Shown piece by piece: positions 52,658-61,007 of a stretch of 64,000 bases of DNA. Position 1 is the first letter of the stretch; each line of letters opens with the position of its first letter. Under the pieces are notes generated by a model that saw nothing but the letters and a program-made list of their open reading frames with translations, was not told the DNA's origin and searched no databases. Position numbers and translations under genes: made by a program. Source of the DNA: Amycolatopsis endophytica (GTDB lineage: Bacteria > Actinomycetota > Actinomycetes > Mycobacteriales > Pseudonocardiaceae); NCBI RefSeq assembly GCF_013410405.1, contig NZ_JACCFK010000001.1:4092001-4156000 (forward strand). The letters run 5' to 3'.

Positions 52658-54238
52658 GTGATCTCCGTGACGGGCGATCCGGCGGCAGGCATCGATCTCG
52701 ACCGGGTTCCGGCCCTCGACGACCTCCAGCTCGGCCACCTGCGCCACATCGAAAACCTCGTGCACCAGGTGCCGGGTGACTGGTCGAAGATGGGCGGCGT
52801 CGATCCGGGACAGGAGCTGTTCGACGCCTACCGCTACCAGCTCGCGTACTTCGCCTACACGCTCGGCCTCGCGCACTACCACTGGCTGCCCGCCGCGCCC
52901 TCGGCGGTCAAACCGGCCTTCGAGAAGGCGGTCGAGAAGATGCTGCGCCGCGACGTCTGGGGCTACTGGAAGGAAACCAGCCGCGGCGCCAGGGTTCTCG
53001 ACCCGGACATCGAGGAGCTGCGCGAACCCTGGACCGATCCGGTGGTCAGGGAGAACATCATGTACAGCGGTCACCTGTACGCGATGACCGCGCTGCACGC
53101 GGTGCTGTTCGACGACGACCGCTACGACCGCCCCGGTGCGCTGACGTTCGAGTGGAACCCGGTCTTCCAGGGCCTGGCCCCGGAAAGCCACGTCTACCGG
53201 CGGTCGAGCCTGGGGGAGGCCATCTACTGGCAGATGGTGGAGAACGGGTGGCTGGGGGTGGCCTGCGAACCCAACTGCATCTTCATCGTCTGCAACCAGT
53301 TCCCGATGCTGGGTTTCCGGTTCGAGGACGTCCGCGACGGCACGGCCCGCGCCGAGGAGGCGACGAGTGCCTACGCGGCGGCCTGGGAGCGCCGGGGCCT
53401 CTACGCCGGCAACGGTTCCTACCACCCGTTCCTGATGGTGCGGCAGAACCAGCTGGTCCCGCCACGGGGCATCACGAACGACGCGTGGGTGGCCTCGGTG
53501 ATGAACACCTGGAACCGCGACCTGGTCCGGGAACTCTTCCCCCGGCAGGTGCGGGGCACGCTGAAAACCGGACCGGACGGCACGATCTCGCCCTACGCGC
53601 CCTCCGTCGTCCCGAAGGTCCGCGCCGCCCTCGACGCGGGTGAGCCCGCGGACCTGCCCCAGGACACCACCGAAGCGGTGGTGGACCCGACGTTCGGCTT
53701 TGTCGCGGCCGCGTTGTCCGAACTGGGGGACGAACGGCTGCGCGGACTGCTGGCCCACGCCGACCGCTTCCTGAACCCCACCTGGGACAACGGCGGCCTG
53801 TACTACCCGCGCAACGACCGGTCCTGGGACTCCGAGGGCAACCGGATCCAGGTCGACGCCATGACCGGCAACGCCCTGCTCGGCTACTCCCGGCTCAACG
53901 TGCCGGACGGTCTCTGGTCCCTCTACCAGCGGCCGTGGACCGCCGAGCACTTCGCCGAGCCGCACGTGTCCACTCAGGACGGTGACTTCGACCTGCGGCG
54001 CGCCTACTACCACCACGACAGCCGCACACTGCTGCTCACCGCGCGCCCGCGCGACGGGCAGCGCGGCGACATCTCGCTGACCATCGCCAACGCACCGTCC
54101 CGGCCGTGGACGCTCCGGTTCGACGGGGTCGTCGTCGCCGACAGCGACAATCCGGATCGCGTTGCCGTGGCAGGACGAACGCTGTGCATCACCACGGCGC
54201 TGGACGCCGAGACGACACTCACCCTGCACTGGTCGTGA
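52658..54238 (+). CDS. linalool dehydratase/isomerase-like protein
   Basis: A 526-residue (alpha/alpha)6-barrel protein related to linalool dehydratase/isomerase: NIMYSGHLYAMTALHAVLFDDDRYDRPGALTFEW and WLGVACEPNCIFIVCNQFPMLGF. Cys203 and Cys212 have the 9-residue spacing of the two active-site cysteines of the characterised enzyme; Cys207 is extra. Unlike that periplasmic enzyme it has no signal peptide. It may hydrate or dehydrate terpenoid alcohols. GTG 52658 has GGAGGAGG upstream. The promoter pattern links it to the TetR at 60348. Confidence 0.85.
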   Translation: MISVTGDPAAGIDLDRVPALDDLQLGHLRHIENLVHQVPGDWSKMGGVDPGQELFDAYRYQLAYFAYTLGLAHYHWLPAAPSAVKPAFEKAVEKMLRRDVWGYWKETSRGARVLDPDIEELREPWTDPVVRENIMYSGHLYAMTALHAVLFDDDRYDRPGALTFEWNPVFQGLAPESHVYRRSSLGEAIYWQMVENGWLGVACEPNCIFIVCNQFPMLGFRFEDVRDGTARAEEATSAYAAAWERRGLYAGNGSYHPFLMVRQNQLVPPRGITNDAWVASVMNTWNRDLVRELFPRQVRGTLKTGPDGTISPYAPSVVPKVRAALDAGEPADLPQDTTEAVVDPTFGFVAAALSELGDERLRGLLAHADRFLNPTWDNGGLYYPRNDRSWDSEGNRIQVDAMTGNALLGYSRLNVPDGLWSLYQRPWTAEHFAEPHVSTQDGDFDLRRAYYHHDSRTLLLTARPRDGQRGDISLTIANAPSRPWTLRFDGVVVADSDNPDRVAVAGRTLCITTALDAETTLTLHWS

Positions 54239-54255
54239 CCAAGGAGAACGCCGAC

Positions 54256-54798
54256 ATGTCTTCCAGCCGCGCCCGCGTCGGCGGGCATTTCGACCTCACC
54301 GACCACCTGGGCGCGCGGGTCACGCCCGGCACCTACCGCGGCCGGTTCATGCTCGTCTTCTTCGGCTTCACCCACTGCGGGCAGATCTGCCCCGCGGTGC
54401 TGGGCCGCAACAGCCGCGCACTCGAATTGCTGGGGCCGGACGCCGACGAAATCCAGCCGCTGTACATCACCGTGGACCCCGACCGCGATTCGCCCGAGGT
54501 GCTGGCCGCGTACCTGCGCGACCGGCACCCCCGCTACACCGGGCTCACCGGCACCACGGCGGAAATCGAGGCGGCCGAGCGCGCGTACCACGTCTTCGCC
54601 CGCCGGGCGGACGAACTCGACGACTACCGCGTGCCGCACACCTCGTTCACCTTCCTCATGGATCCCGGCGGCGACTACGTGAGCCACTACGCGGAGACCC
54701 GCACGGCGGACGAACTCGCCGGCGCTCTCGCCCGCGAGATCGACCGTTACCGCGGGGGCGGCGTCAGGACGGCAACCGCCGCAGACGGGAGAAGCTGA
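54256..54798 (+). CDS. SCO1/SenC-family thioredoxin-fold protein without membrane anchor
   Basis: A 180-residue thioredoxin-fold protein. The metal/redox motif is FTHCGQICPAV (Cys41, Cys45), with His128 in RVPHTSFTFLMD; these are the three copper ligands of SCO1. Typical SCO1 proteins are membrane-anchored, but this one has no signal or anchor. It follows the LDI-like gene with AAGGAG at 54241 and is probably co-transcribed. It could be a cytoplasmic thiol reductant or metal protein. Its 3' end overlaps the convergent MFS gene by 35 bp. Confidence 0.85.
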   Translation: MSSSRARVGGHFDLTDHLGARVTPGTYRGRFMLVFFGFTHCGQICPAVLGRNSRALELLGPDADEIQPLYITVDPDRDSPEVLAAYLRDRHPRYTGLTGTTAEIEAAERAYHVFARRADELDDYRVPHTSFTFLMDPGGDYVSHYAETRTADELAGALAREIDRYRGGGVRTATAADGRS

Positions 54799-55984
54799 AC
54801 AGCGTCACGGCGACACAGGCGAGCACGCACGCGGCCATCAACAGCGGCACGTTCCCCAGCGGGGTGGCCGCGAGGAGGACGCCCGCGATCGGGTACGGGA
54901 CCTGCACGAGGAGCACCACCGCGGAGACCGTGACCCCGAACTCGGCCACCGGGATCACCCGCGCCCGCGCGATGCGCAGGAAACAGGCGAACGCGCCCTC
55001 GGCGCCGAGGAACACACACGTCCACACCAGGAACGGCGCGAAGCCCGGTGACAGGCCAGCCGCCACCGCCCCCGCGCACGCCAGCAACCCGCTGACCAGC
55101 CCGACCCGGACGATGTCCAGCCGTGCGGCGAGCCGGGTCATCACGAGGATCACCGCGAGCGAGGCGGCGGCGCCCGCGGTGCGCACGATGCTCGACGACG
55201 AGGCGGTCAGGCCGAACCGGTCCTCCACGTAGGCGGGCGTCATGCCCAGGATCAGCCCGGCCAGCAGGTTGAACGCCGCGGTGGACAGGACGATGTGGAC
55301 GAGCGCCGGATTGCGCCGGACACCGCGCACCCCGGCGGTCAGCTCCTCCCACGCGGACCGCCGCGACCGCGGGCCGGACTCCTGCTCCGGCAGCCTGCGG
55401 CACAACACCATGCTGATCAGCACCAGGACCAGCATCGCGGCCAGCGTCCACACCGGGCCCCACACGACGAGGACCCCGGCGACGAACGGTCCGGCGACCA
55501 TCGCCGTCTGGTCGATCCCGGCCTGCACCGACTGGGTCCAGGCGATCGGCTTGGAGCCGTTGATCTGCACCCCGAGCTTTTCCACCGCGATGTAGGAGGC
55601 CTGGCCGAACGCCCCGATGGCGAGTGCGAGGAGCACGAGGACCAGCCACGCGGCGGGCACGAGCAGCACACCGGCGAGCGCGCCGAGCAGCAGCATCACC
55701 CGCGCGATCTCGGCGATCACCAGACACCGGCGCGCGCCGTAGCGGTCCACCAGGGGTCCGGCGGCGGGGATTCCGGCCAGCCGCGGCAGCCACTCCAGCG
55801 CCAGTGTCAGACCGGACCAGGCCAGGCTCTGGGTGGCGCTGTAGATCAGCAGCGGGATCGCGAAGGTGAGCGTCTCGGTGGCGAGGCGGTTGGCCGCGCG
55901 CGCCACCACGGACACGTACAGCGTGCGGGGCGAGTCCGCCCCGGGCGCGGCGACGGGCGCCGTGAGCGCCGGGTCAGCCGACAA
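54764..55984 (-). CDS. MFS efflux transporter
   Basis: A 406-residue, about 12-helix transporter of the drug-efflux/MFS_3 style: RLATETLTFAIPLLIYSATQSLAWSGLTLALEWLPRLAGIPAAGPLVDRYGARR. The start is uncertain: TTG 55984 overlaps the end of the ATP-grasp gene, and no ATG lies nearby. It is coupled to an ATP-grasp ligase, so it may export that ligase's product. Confidence 0.88.
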   Translation of the reverse strand: MSADPALTAPVAAPGADSPRTLYVSVVARAANRLATETLTFAIPLLIYSATQSLAWSGLTLALEWLPRLAGIPAAGPLVDRYGARRCLVIAEIARVMLLLGALAGVLLVPAAWLVLVLLALAIGAFGQASYIAVEKLGVQINGSKPIAWTQSVQAGIDQTAMVAGPFVAGVLVVWGPVWTLAAMLVLVLISMVLCRRLPEQESGPRSRRSAWEELTAGVRGVRRNPALVHIVLSTAAFNLLAGLILGMTPAYVEDRFGLTASSSSIVRTAGAAASLAVILVMTRLAARLDIVRVGLVSGLLACAGAVAAGLSPGFAPFLVWTCVFLGAEGAFACFLRIARARVIPVAEFGVTVSAVVLLVQVPYPIAGVLLAATPLGNVPLLMAACVLACVAVTLFSFSRLRRLPS

Positions 55985-57203
55985 CTCTGATCGTCTCCTC
56001 GAGCTTCCGCCGCAACGCCACGGCCTCGTCGTAGGAGCCGGCTTCGAACATCACGTGGGCGATCCGCGACCGCATGTCCGGCCGGTCCGGGATCGGCTGA
56101 CCGGCCGGGATGTCGATCCCGCCACGCCGCACGCCGGGGAGGGCGAGTGCCTCGTCCCAGCCCTCCAGCGCGCGGTAGGTGGCGCCGAAGCGCGCCGGAT
56201 CGATGACGTAGTGGATCCCGGCCGCCGACGCCGTGGGGGTGCCCGGGGCGGGGACCTCGACGCCCGCGGCCGTCGCGATCGCCGCCTGCGCCAGGGACAG
56301 CCCGGTGACGGTTTCGACCATCGCCGCGATCTGGTCGCCGCCCATCCGGCCCGCGATCTCGACCAGCGTCGGTCCTTCCGCGGTCAGGCGGTACTCGGCG
56401 TGGAAGGGGCCGGTCGTCAGGCCGAGCGCCCGGGTGACCTGATCGAGGTAAGCGGTGACGTCCTCGTGGCCGGGGACCTGCGCGGCCGGGCGGACGATGT
56501 GGCCCTGCTGCTGGAAGTGCGGTTCGCGGCCCAGCCACTTCTCCGTGATGGCCAGTACCGTGGCCCGCCCCCGTTCGACGTACCCTTCGGCGGAGAACTC
56601 CTTGCCCCGCAGGTACTGCTCGACCACCACGGTGGCGCCGGGAAGCCTGTCGCCCATCGGCACCGTCTCGCCGATGATGTCCGCGTAACCCGCGACCAGG
56701 TCGTCGCGGCCGTCGGCCCGCCGGACGCCGATCGTGCCCAGCATCCCGACCGGCTTGATGACGCAGGGGAAGCCCACGACCTCACCCGCGTCGGCGGCCT
56801 CCCGCGACGAGGAGGCCACGACGAACGCCGGGGCCCGCACACCCGCCTCGTGCAGCCGCGCCCGCATCTCGGACTTCTCGCGCACCACCAGCGCGTCGGC
56901 CGGGTCGATCCCCGGGATCCCCAGCTCCGCGGCGACCTCCGCGGCGATCGGCACGGTGAACTCCACCCCGGCGACGACCGCGTGGACCGGTTCGCGGCGG
57001 TGGATCTCCCTGGCTGCTTCCCGGATCTCCGCGGGCGAGAGCGTGCCGACCGGGCACACCTCGTCGATGAACTCCCGGATGTGGTCGCCGAGCCGGTAGA
57101 AGCCCTGGTTGTTGGTGATCACCGTGGTGCGGATGCCCATGCGGCGCCCGGCTTCGGGGTACAGTTGCCCGGCCGAGGCCGGCATGAGGATCAGTACGTG
57201 CAT
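55974..57203 (-). CDS. ATP-grasp carboxylate-amine ligase
   Basis: A 409-residue ATP-grasp enzyme with an N-terminal pre-ATP fold (MHVLILMPASAGQLYPEAGRRMG), CVIKPVGMLGTIGV (ATP lysine), VVVEQYLRGKEFSAEGYVERG, GPFHAEYRLTAEGPTLVEIAGRMGGD with metal Glu residues, and a C-terminal lobe. It resembles L-amino-acid ligases such as BacD and should make a peptide or amide bond with ATP. ATG 57203 is preferred over TTG 57215. The downstream coupled MFS recalls the BacD/BacE pair; this is inference. Confidence 0.85.
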   Translation of the reverse strand: MHVLILMPASAGQLYPEAGRRMGIRTTVITNNQGFYRLGDHIREFIDEVCPVGTLSPAEIREAAREIHRREPVHAVVAGVEFTVPIAAEVAAELGIPGIDPADALVVREKSEMRARLHEAGVRAPAFVVASSSREAADAGEVVGFPCVIKPVGMLGTIGVRRADGRDDLVAGYADIIGETVPMGDRLPGATVVVEQYLRGKEFSAEGYVERGRATVLAITEKWLGREPHFQQQGHIVRPAAQVPGHEDVTAYLDQVTRALGLTTGPFHAEYRLTAEGPTLVEIAGRMGGDQIAAMVETVTGLSLAQAAIATAAGVEVPAPGTPTASAAGIHYVIDPARFGATYRALEGWDEALALPGVRRGGIDIPAGQPIPDRPDMRSRIAHVMFEAGSYDEAVALRRKLEETIRVVG

Positions 57204-57360
57204 TGAGTTGTCCAAGTCTTCTGCTCTGGGGAACCTGAGCCGATCGTACTGATCATCTGGCCGGAAACATGACCGGAACGTGAAAAGATTTTAACTGATC
57301 GGCAGTGTCGCGCGGTCGCTTCGTCACGGTGCGTGAGCAGTTGGCAGGCAACCCTGCCCC

Positions 57361-58006
57361 ATGGTCACCCGTCCTGACATCGAAGCGATCGGGAGGGGGC
57401 TGGTGCCGGAGTTCAGCGGATGGGTGGCGGAATTCGAGGAGGCCGCGCGGGCGCGCCGCGCCGATGGTGATCCGGACTGGGCACGCGGCGCCCGGCTCGG
57501 TCCCGCCGTGGTGCGCAGCCTGCAACGGTTCCAGGTCGGCGAATCCGGCGACGGCGCGAACCTCGTCCGGGCCGCGGAACGGACCGGTGATCCCGCCTAC
57601 GCGGCGGCGGTGCGGTTGTTCGTCGCCGAGGAGCAGAACCACGCACGGCTGCTCGCGTGCCTGCTGGAGGCCGCCGGGGCGCCGACGATCCCGCGTCGCT
57701 GGAGCGACACGGTGTCGCGGTGCGCACGAGCCACCGCGCCGGGCGGGGCATCGCGCGGACGTCGGCGCTCAGTCGGTGCCCTGGAAGGGCGCGTGCCGGT
57801 CCTCGTCGGCGAGCGCGCGGGCGGCGACGTCGCGGGTGAGGGCGTCGCCGGAACCGTCGCGCAGGACCCGGTACCACGGCGCCGCGCTGCGCGCACTCGG
57901 CCTCCGGCGGCGTGCCTTCGTGGCCGGGCAGGCGCGCCTGTTCGGCGGTTTCCTCGCCGGGTTACCGCACGCCGACCGCCCACCACGCCGCTGGGAGAAG
58001 ACGTGA
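57361..58006 (+). pseudogene. ferritin-like domain protein with internal inversion
   Basis: Residues 1-~119 read normally on this strand (ARLGPAVVRSLQRFQVGESGDG, VAEEQNHARLLACLLEAAGAP). From ~57712 to ~57872 the family-like sequence lies on the opposite strand instead: YRVLRDGSGDALTRDVAARA, DEDRHAPFQ and, after a frame change, SADVRAMPRPARWLVR. The C-terminus resumes on the plus strand as YHGAALRALGLRRRAFVAG. About 20-25 expected residues before YRVLRD appear lost. The breakpoints coincide with the short palindromes CGACAC-G-GTGTCG (57705-57717) and GGTACC (57870-57875). Confidence 0.8.
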
Positions 58007-58063
58007 AGTCCGGCCAGGCCCATCCGGCTCCGTCAGCTGACTCCGGCCGCGGCTCCGGAGGCG

Positions 58064-59020
58064 TCAGGCGGGTTCGTGCACGGCCGGGAAGCTCACTCCC
58101 GTCAGGTCCTCCGAAATGGTCCACATCCGGCGGGCCTCCTCCGCGCTGCGCAGCCGTGAATAGATCTTCTGCTCGGCAGGCGGGCCGGAGAGGTGCCGGA
58201 AACCGTTGGGCCCGTAGAGGCACCCGCCTTCGGCGTTGGGTGAGGTGGCGGCGTACAGCGCGGGCAGCAGGGCCGACTCGACCTTTCCGAACAGGATGCC
58301 GCGGGCGGCCAGTGCACGGATGATCCGGCCCAGCGGGGTGGCGCGCCCGCGGCCGACTTCCGGTCGTGCGGCGAGCAGGTTCGTCGGCGACACGCCGGGG
58401 TGCGAGAGGTTGCTGGTGATGCCCCAGCCGCCGGCCTGGCTGCGCCGCTGGAGTTCGAGCCCGAACAGGCCGAACGCGATCTTGGACTGGCTGTACGCGC
58501 CGTTGCCGTTGTACCGGCGTTCCCACTGGAGGTCGTCCCAGTTGATGGAGCGCTGGTTGGCGGCGATGCTGACCTGCGAGGTGACCCGCGCGTTGCCGGC
58601 GCGCAGCAGCGGCAGCAGCCGGGCCACCAGGGCGAAATGCCCGAGGTGGTTGGTGCCGAACTGCAGCTCGAACCCGTCGGCGGTGGTCTGCCGGTCGGGC
58701 GGGGTCATCACCCCGGCGTTGTTGATCAGGATGTGGACCGGCCGTCCGTCCCGGTTCAGCTCATCCGCCACCGCGGCGACAGAGTCCAAAGAGGACAAGT
58801 CCAGGTTCCGCAGGGACAGCACGGCATCGGGGTGCTGACGGCGGATCTTCGCGATCGCGGCCTCGCCCTTGCGCGGGTTGCGGACCGGCATGACGACCTC
58901 GGCGCCCGCCGCGGCGAGCCGGGTGGTCAGGCCGAGGCCGACGCCGTCACTGGCTCCGGTGACCACCGCGAGCTTGCCGGACAGGTCGGGCACCTCGATG
59001 TCCGGTGTGGACTTCGGCAT
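58064..59020 (-). CDS. SDR-family oxidoreductase (retinol dehydrogenase-like)
   Basis: A 318-residue short-chain dehydrogenase: [20 protein letters not shown] (cofactor), [37 protein letters not shown], and an active-site Tyr/Lys in [15 protein letters not shown]. The segment matches the retinol dehydrogenase/protochlorophyllide reductase-like SDR group. ATG 59020 has AAGGAA upstream. It lies 13 bp after the oxygenase gene on the same strand, so it could reduce or oxidise the carbonyl product of that oxygenase. Confidence 0.93.
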   Translation of the reverse strand: MPKSTPDIEVPDLSGKLAVVTGASDGVGLGLTTRLAAAGAEVVMPVRNPRKGEAAIAKIRRQHPDAVLSLRNLDLSSLDSVAAVADELNRDGRPVHILINNAGVMTPPDRQTTADGFELQFGTNHLGHFALVARLLPLLRAGNARVTSQVSIAANQRSINWDDLQWERRYNGNGAYSQSKIAFGLFGLELQRRSQAGGWGITSNLSHPGVSPTNLLAARPEVGRGRATPLGRIIRALAARGILFGKVESALLPALYAATSPNAEGGCLYGPNGFRHLSGPPAEQKIYSRLRSAEEARRMWTISEDLTGVSFPAVHEPA

Positions 59021-59033
59021 GGGTTTTTTCCTT

Positions 59034-60233
59034 TCAGAGTTCGAGACCGGGCCGGGTCGCGTGTTCGTAGGTCTGGTGCTCACCGGTTTCCCCGGTCAGC
59101 TCCCGCGTGGCCTCGATGTGGGTCAGCTGTGCCCTCCGCCGGGCGGCGGGATCGCGGCGCATCCGGGCGTGCCGGGTCCGGACGGCCTGGAAGGCGGGGG
59201 AGAGCAGGGCGTTCGCGACGGCGCTGCGGGGCAGTCCGAGTTCGTCCATCGCGGCGTCGCCGTGGAACCGGCGGGCGAGCGCGTGCAGGGCCTGCCGAGC
59301 CAGGCCGTGCGGGACGTGCGTCATTTCGTTCAGCGTTCCCGCGATGGCCTCCAGCGTCGCCGCGGCGAGCCGCGCCGTCTCGGGGATGGCCGGCCCGGTG
59401 ACCGCCTGGAGGAGATCGTCGACCCGCTGGGCGTCGTCGTGACCGGCGATGCCTTCGATGAGCCGCGGGTCCACTCCGAGCAGGTGCCCGACGTACCACC
59501 AGTACCGGTAGAGCGACGTGAGTTCCGCGGGGGTGAGCGGGAACCCCATGACCTCTTCGGCGCGGTAGCTGACCAGGGTGAAGTCCATCCAGGTGCGGAC
59601 GAGATCGACCTGGTTGATCGGCGCGCCGTAGGCATTCTCGTCGTAGCCGCGGGTGCGCGCGAGTCTGCGCATGTGCGCGTGCATCATCCGTACCTGCAGT
59701 GTGGCGACATATCCACTGCGGCCGGGACGCAGCGAGCCGGGAAGCATCGCGGTGTTCACCCAGCGCCCGGTCTCCCGCAGGCGCCGCGGGACCGCGTCCA
59801 CCAAGCGGCCGGTCATCGCGAGGACGGTCGCGATCGACGGCGACTGGTAGGTGCGCACCAGCGCCGCGGCGGCCAGGCTGATGATGTGCACCGGCGCGGG
59901 AGCGTTGAAGAAGGGGAGCGAGCCTTCGTCCAGCAGCGCGTCGTCGACGTAGGCGGGTGCGGCTTCGGTCTGTTCGAGCAATGCGGCGACGCCGGGCGGA
60001 GCGTTGTCGACGCCGGCGAGCCCGTGCTCGATGCCGTCGTGCAGCTTCGCGCGCACGTCACGGCCACCGGCGTGGATCTCTTCGACGACCGCGTCCGCGA
60101 GGGGGTCTCCCGTGGTGAGCGCCCAGCCCACGAGAGCGGCGCGACCATCGCCGAACTGCGCGACGATGCCTGGTTTCGAGTTGCGGGCGGCCGGCCATTC
60201 CGGCGGTTTCGCGCCGAGGGTTGCCCTCGCCAT
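59034..60233 (-). CDS. DUF2236/latex-clearing-protein (Lcp)-like oxygenase
   Basis: A 399-residue protein of the MpaB/Lcp oxygenase family. Arg157 and Thr161 (ETGRWVNTA) have the i/i+4 spacing of the conserved Lcp Arg and Thr; His185 or His187 in [10 protein letters not shown] is the likely haem ligand. [19 protein letters not shown] is also family-like. Lcp enzymes cleave polyisoprene with O2 and are exported; this one has no signal peptide, so a small intracellular substrate is likelier. ATG 60233 has GGAG upstream. It leads an operon with an SDR. Confidence 0.8.
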   Translation of the reverse strand: MARATLGAKPPEWPAARNSKPGIVAQFGDGRAALVGWALTTGDPLADAVVEEIHAGGRDVRAKLHDGIEHGLAGVDNAPPGVAALLEQTEAAPAYVDDALLDEGSLPFFNAPAPVHIISLAAAALVRTYQSPSIATVLAMTGRLVDAVPRRLRETGRWVNTAMLPGSLRPGRSGYVATLQVRMMHAHMRRLARTRGYDENAYGAPINQVDLVRTWMDFTLVSYRAEEVMGFPLTPAELTSLYRYWWYVGHLLGVDPRLIEGIAGHDDAQRVDDLLQAVTGPAIPETARLAAATLEAIAGTLNEMTHVPHGLARQALHALARRFHGDAAMDELGLPRSAVANALLSPAFQAVRTRHARMRRDPAARRRAQLTHIEATRELTGETGEHQTYEHATRPGLEL

Positions 60234-60255
60234 GACAGCTCCATCCGAAGGTTTG

Positions 60256-60295
60256 CTGACAACCGTCAGATTAGCGGTATTCTGACGGGTGTCAA
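60256..60295 (-). promoter_or_regulatory. promoter and paired operators of the Lcp-like operon
   Basis: Read on the minus strand: TTGACA (60295-60290), a 16-bp spacer, TAATCT (60273-60268). The sites CTGACAACCGTCAG (60256-60269) and CTGACGGGTGTCAA (60282-60295) are 26 bp apart. The arrangement matches the LDI-like promoter at 52590. The TetR gene diverges 53 bp away and is probably autoregulated here. Confidence 0.85.
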
Positions 60296-60347
60296 GTTTT
60301 GTCCCCCGACCGTGGGGCCCGGTTCGAGTCGTGGGGAGAATGCACGC

Positions 60348-61007
60348 ATGGCGACAGAGGAGCCGGTGACCGCGCGAAGGCCGGGGCGCCCCGGGGCCGG
60401 CGCGCCCCCGGTGCCCGGCGAGGCCGAGATCCTGCGGCGGGGGATGGAGGCATTCGCCGAGCTCGGCTACGACCGGACCTCGGCGAGAGAGCTGGCGAGG
60501 CGCCTCGGCGTCAGCCACAACTTCATCAACGACCGCTACGGGTCGAAGGCCGGGTTCTGGCGCGCCGTGGTCGATTCACTGCTCGAAGCCGACCAGCGGG
60601 AACGCGAGCGCCTGCTCGGCACCGGCGCCGACGACGCCGAGCGGGTCCGCGCCGTGATCACCCACTTCTACCAGTCCGCCGTCGAGGCGCCGCTGCTCGC
60701 CCGCCTGCTGGCCGACGAGTTCGGGCAAGAGTCGGAGCGCCTGGACTACCTGTACGAGAAGTACGTGACGCCGACGCTGGGCCCGCTGGTCCCGGCCGTC
60801 GAGCGCCTCATGGCGGCGGGCCGGATGCCTGCGGTGCCGATGGACGTCCTCTTCTTCGCCGTGATCAGCCCCGTCGCGGGCCTGGTGCAGCTACCGCTGG
60901 CGCACCGGCTCGGCCGGGCCCGGCCGGTCACGAGGGAAAGCCAGGCGCGCACCGCGCACGAACTCGCTAGCCTCGTCACGGACGGCCTGCTCGGCCGGCG
61001 CCCGTGA
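60348..61007 (+). CDS. TetR-family transcriptional regulator
   Basis: A 219-residue regulator with a Gly/Pro/Arg-rich N-terminus, helix-turn-helix RRGMEAFAELGYDRTSARELARRLGVSHNFINDRYGSKAGFWRAVV and a C-terminal TetR ligand domain. It is divergent from the Lcp-like operon across a 114-bp region holding two palindromes of a type also found before the LDI-like gene 7.6 kb away. It is therefore the likely repressor of both. The last 32 bp overlap the convergent MFS gene. Lcp genes in other actinobacteria are known to have TetR-type repressors. Confidence 0.92.
   Translation: MATEEPVTARRPGRPGAGAPPVPGEAEILRRGMEAFAELGYDRTSARELARRLGVSHNFINDRYGSKAGFWRAVVDSLLEADQRERERLLGTGADDAERVRAVITHFYQSAVEAPLLARLLADEFGQESERLDYLYEKYVTPTLGPLVPAVERLMAAGRMPAVPMDVLFFAVISPVAGLVQLPLAHRLGRARPVTRESQARTAHELASLVTDGLLGRRP

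Noticed and set aside
57305..58006. Alternative reading of the ferritin-like region as an intact plus-strand protein
   Set aside because: The central part of every plus-strand frame loses family similarity, while the minus strand gains it, so an intact gene is not supported.
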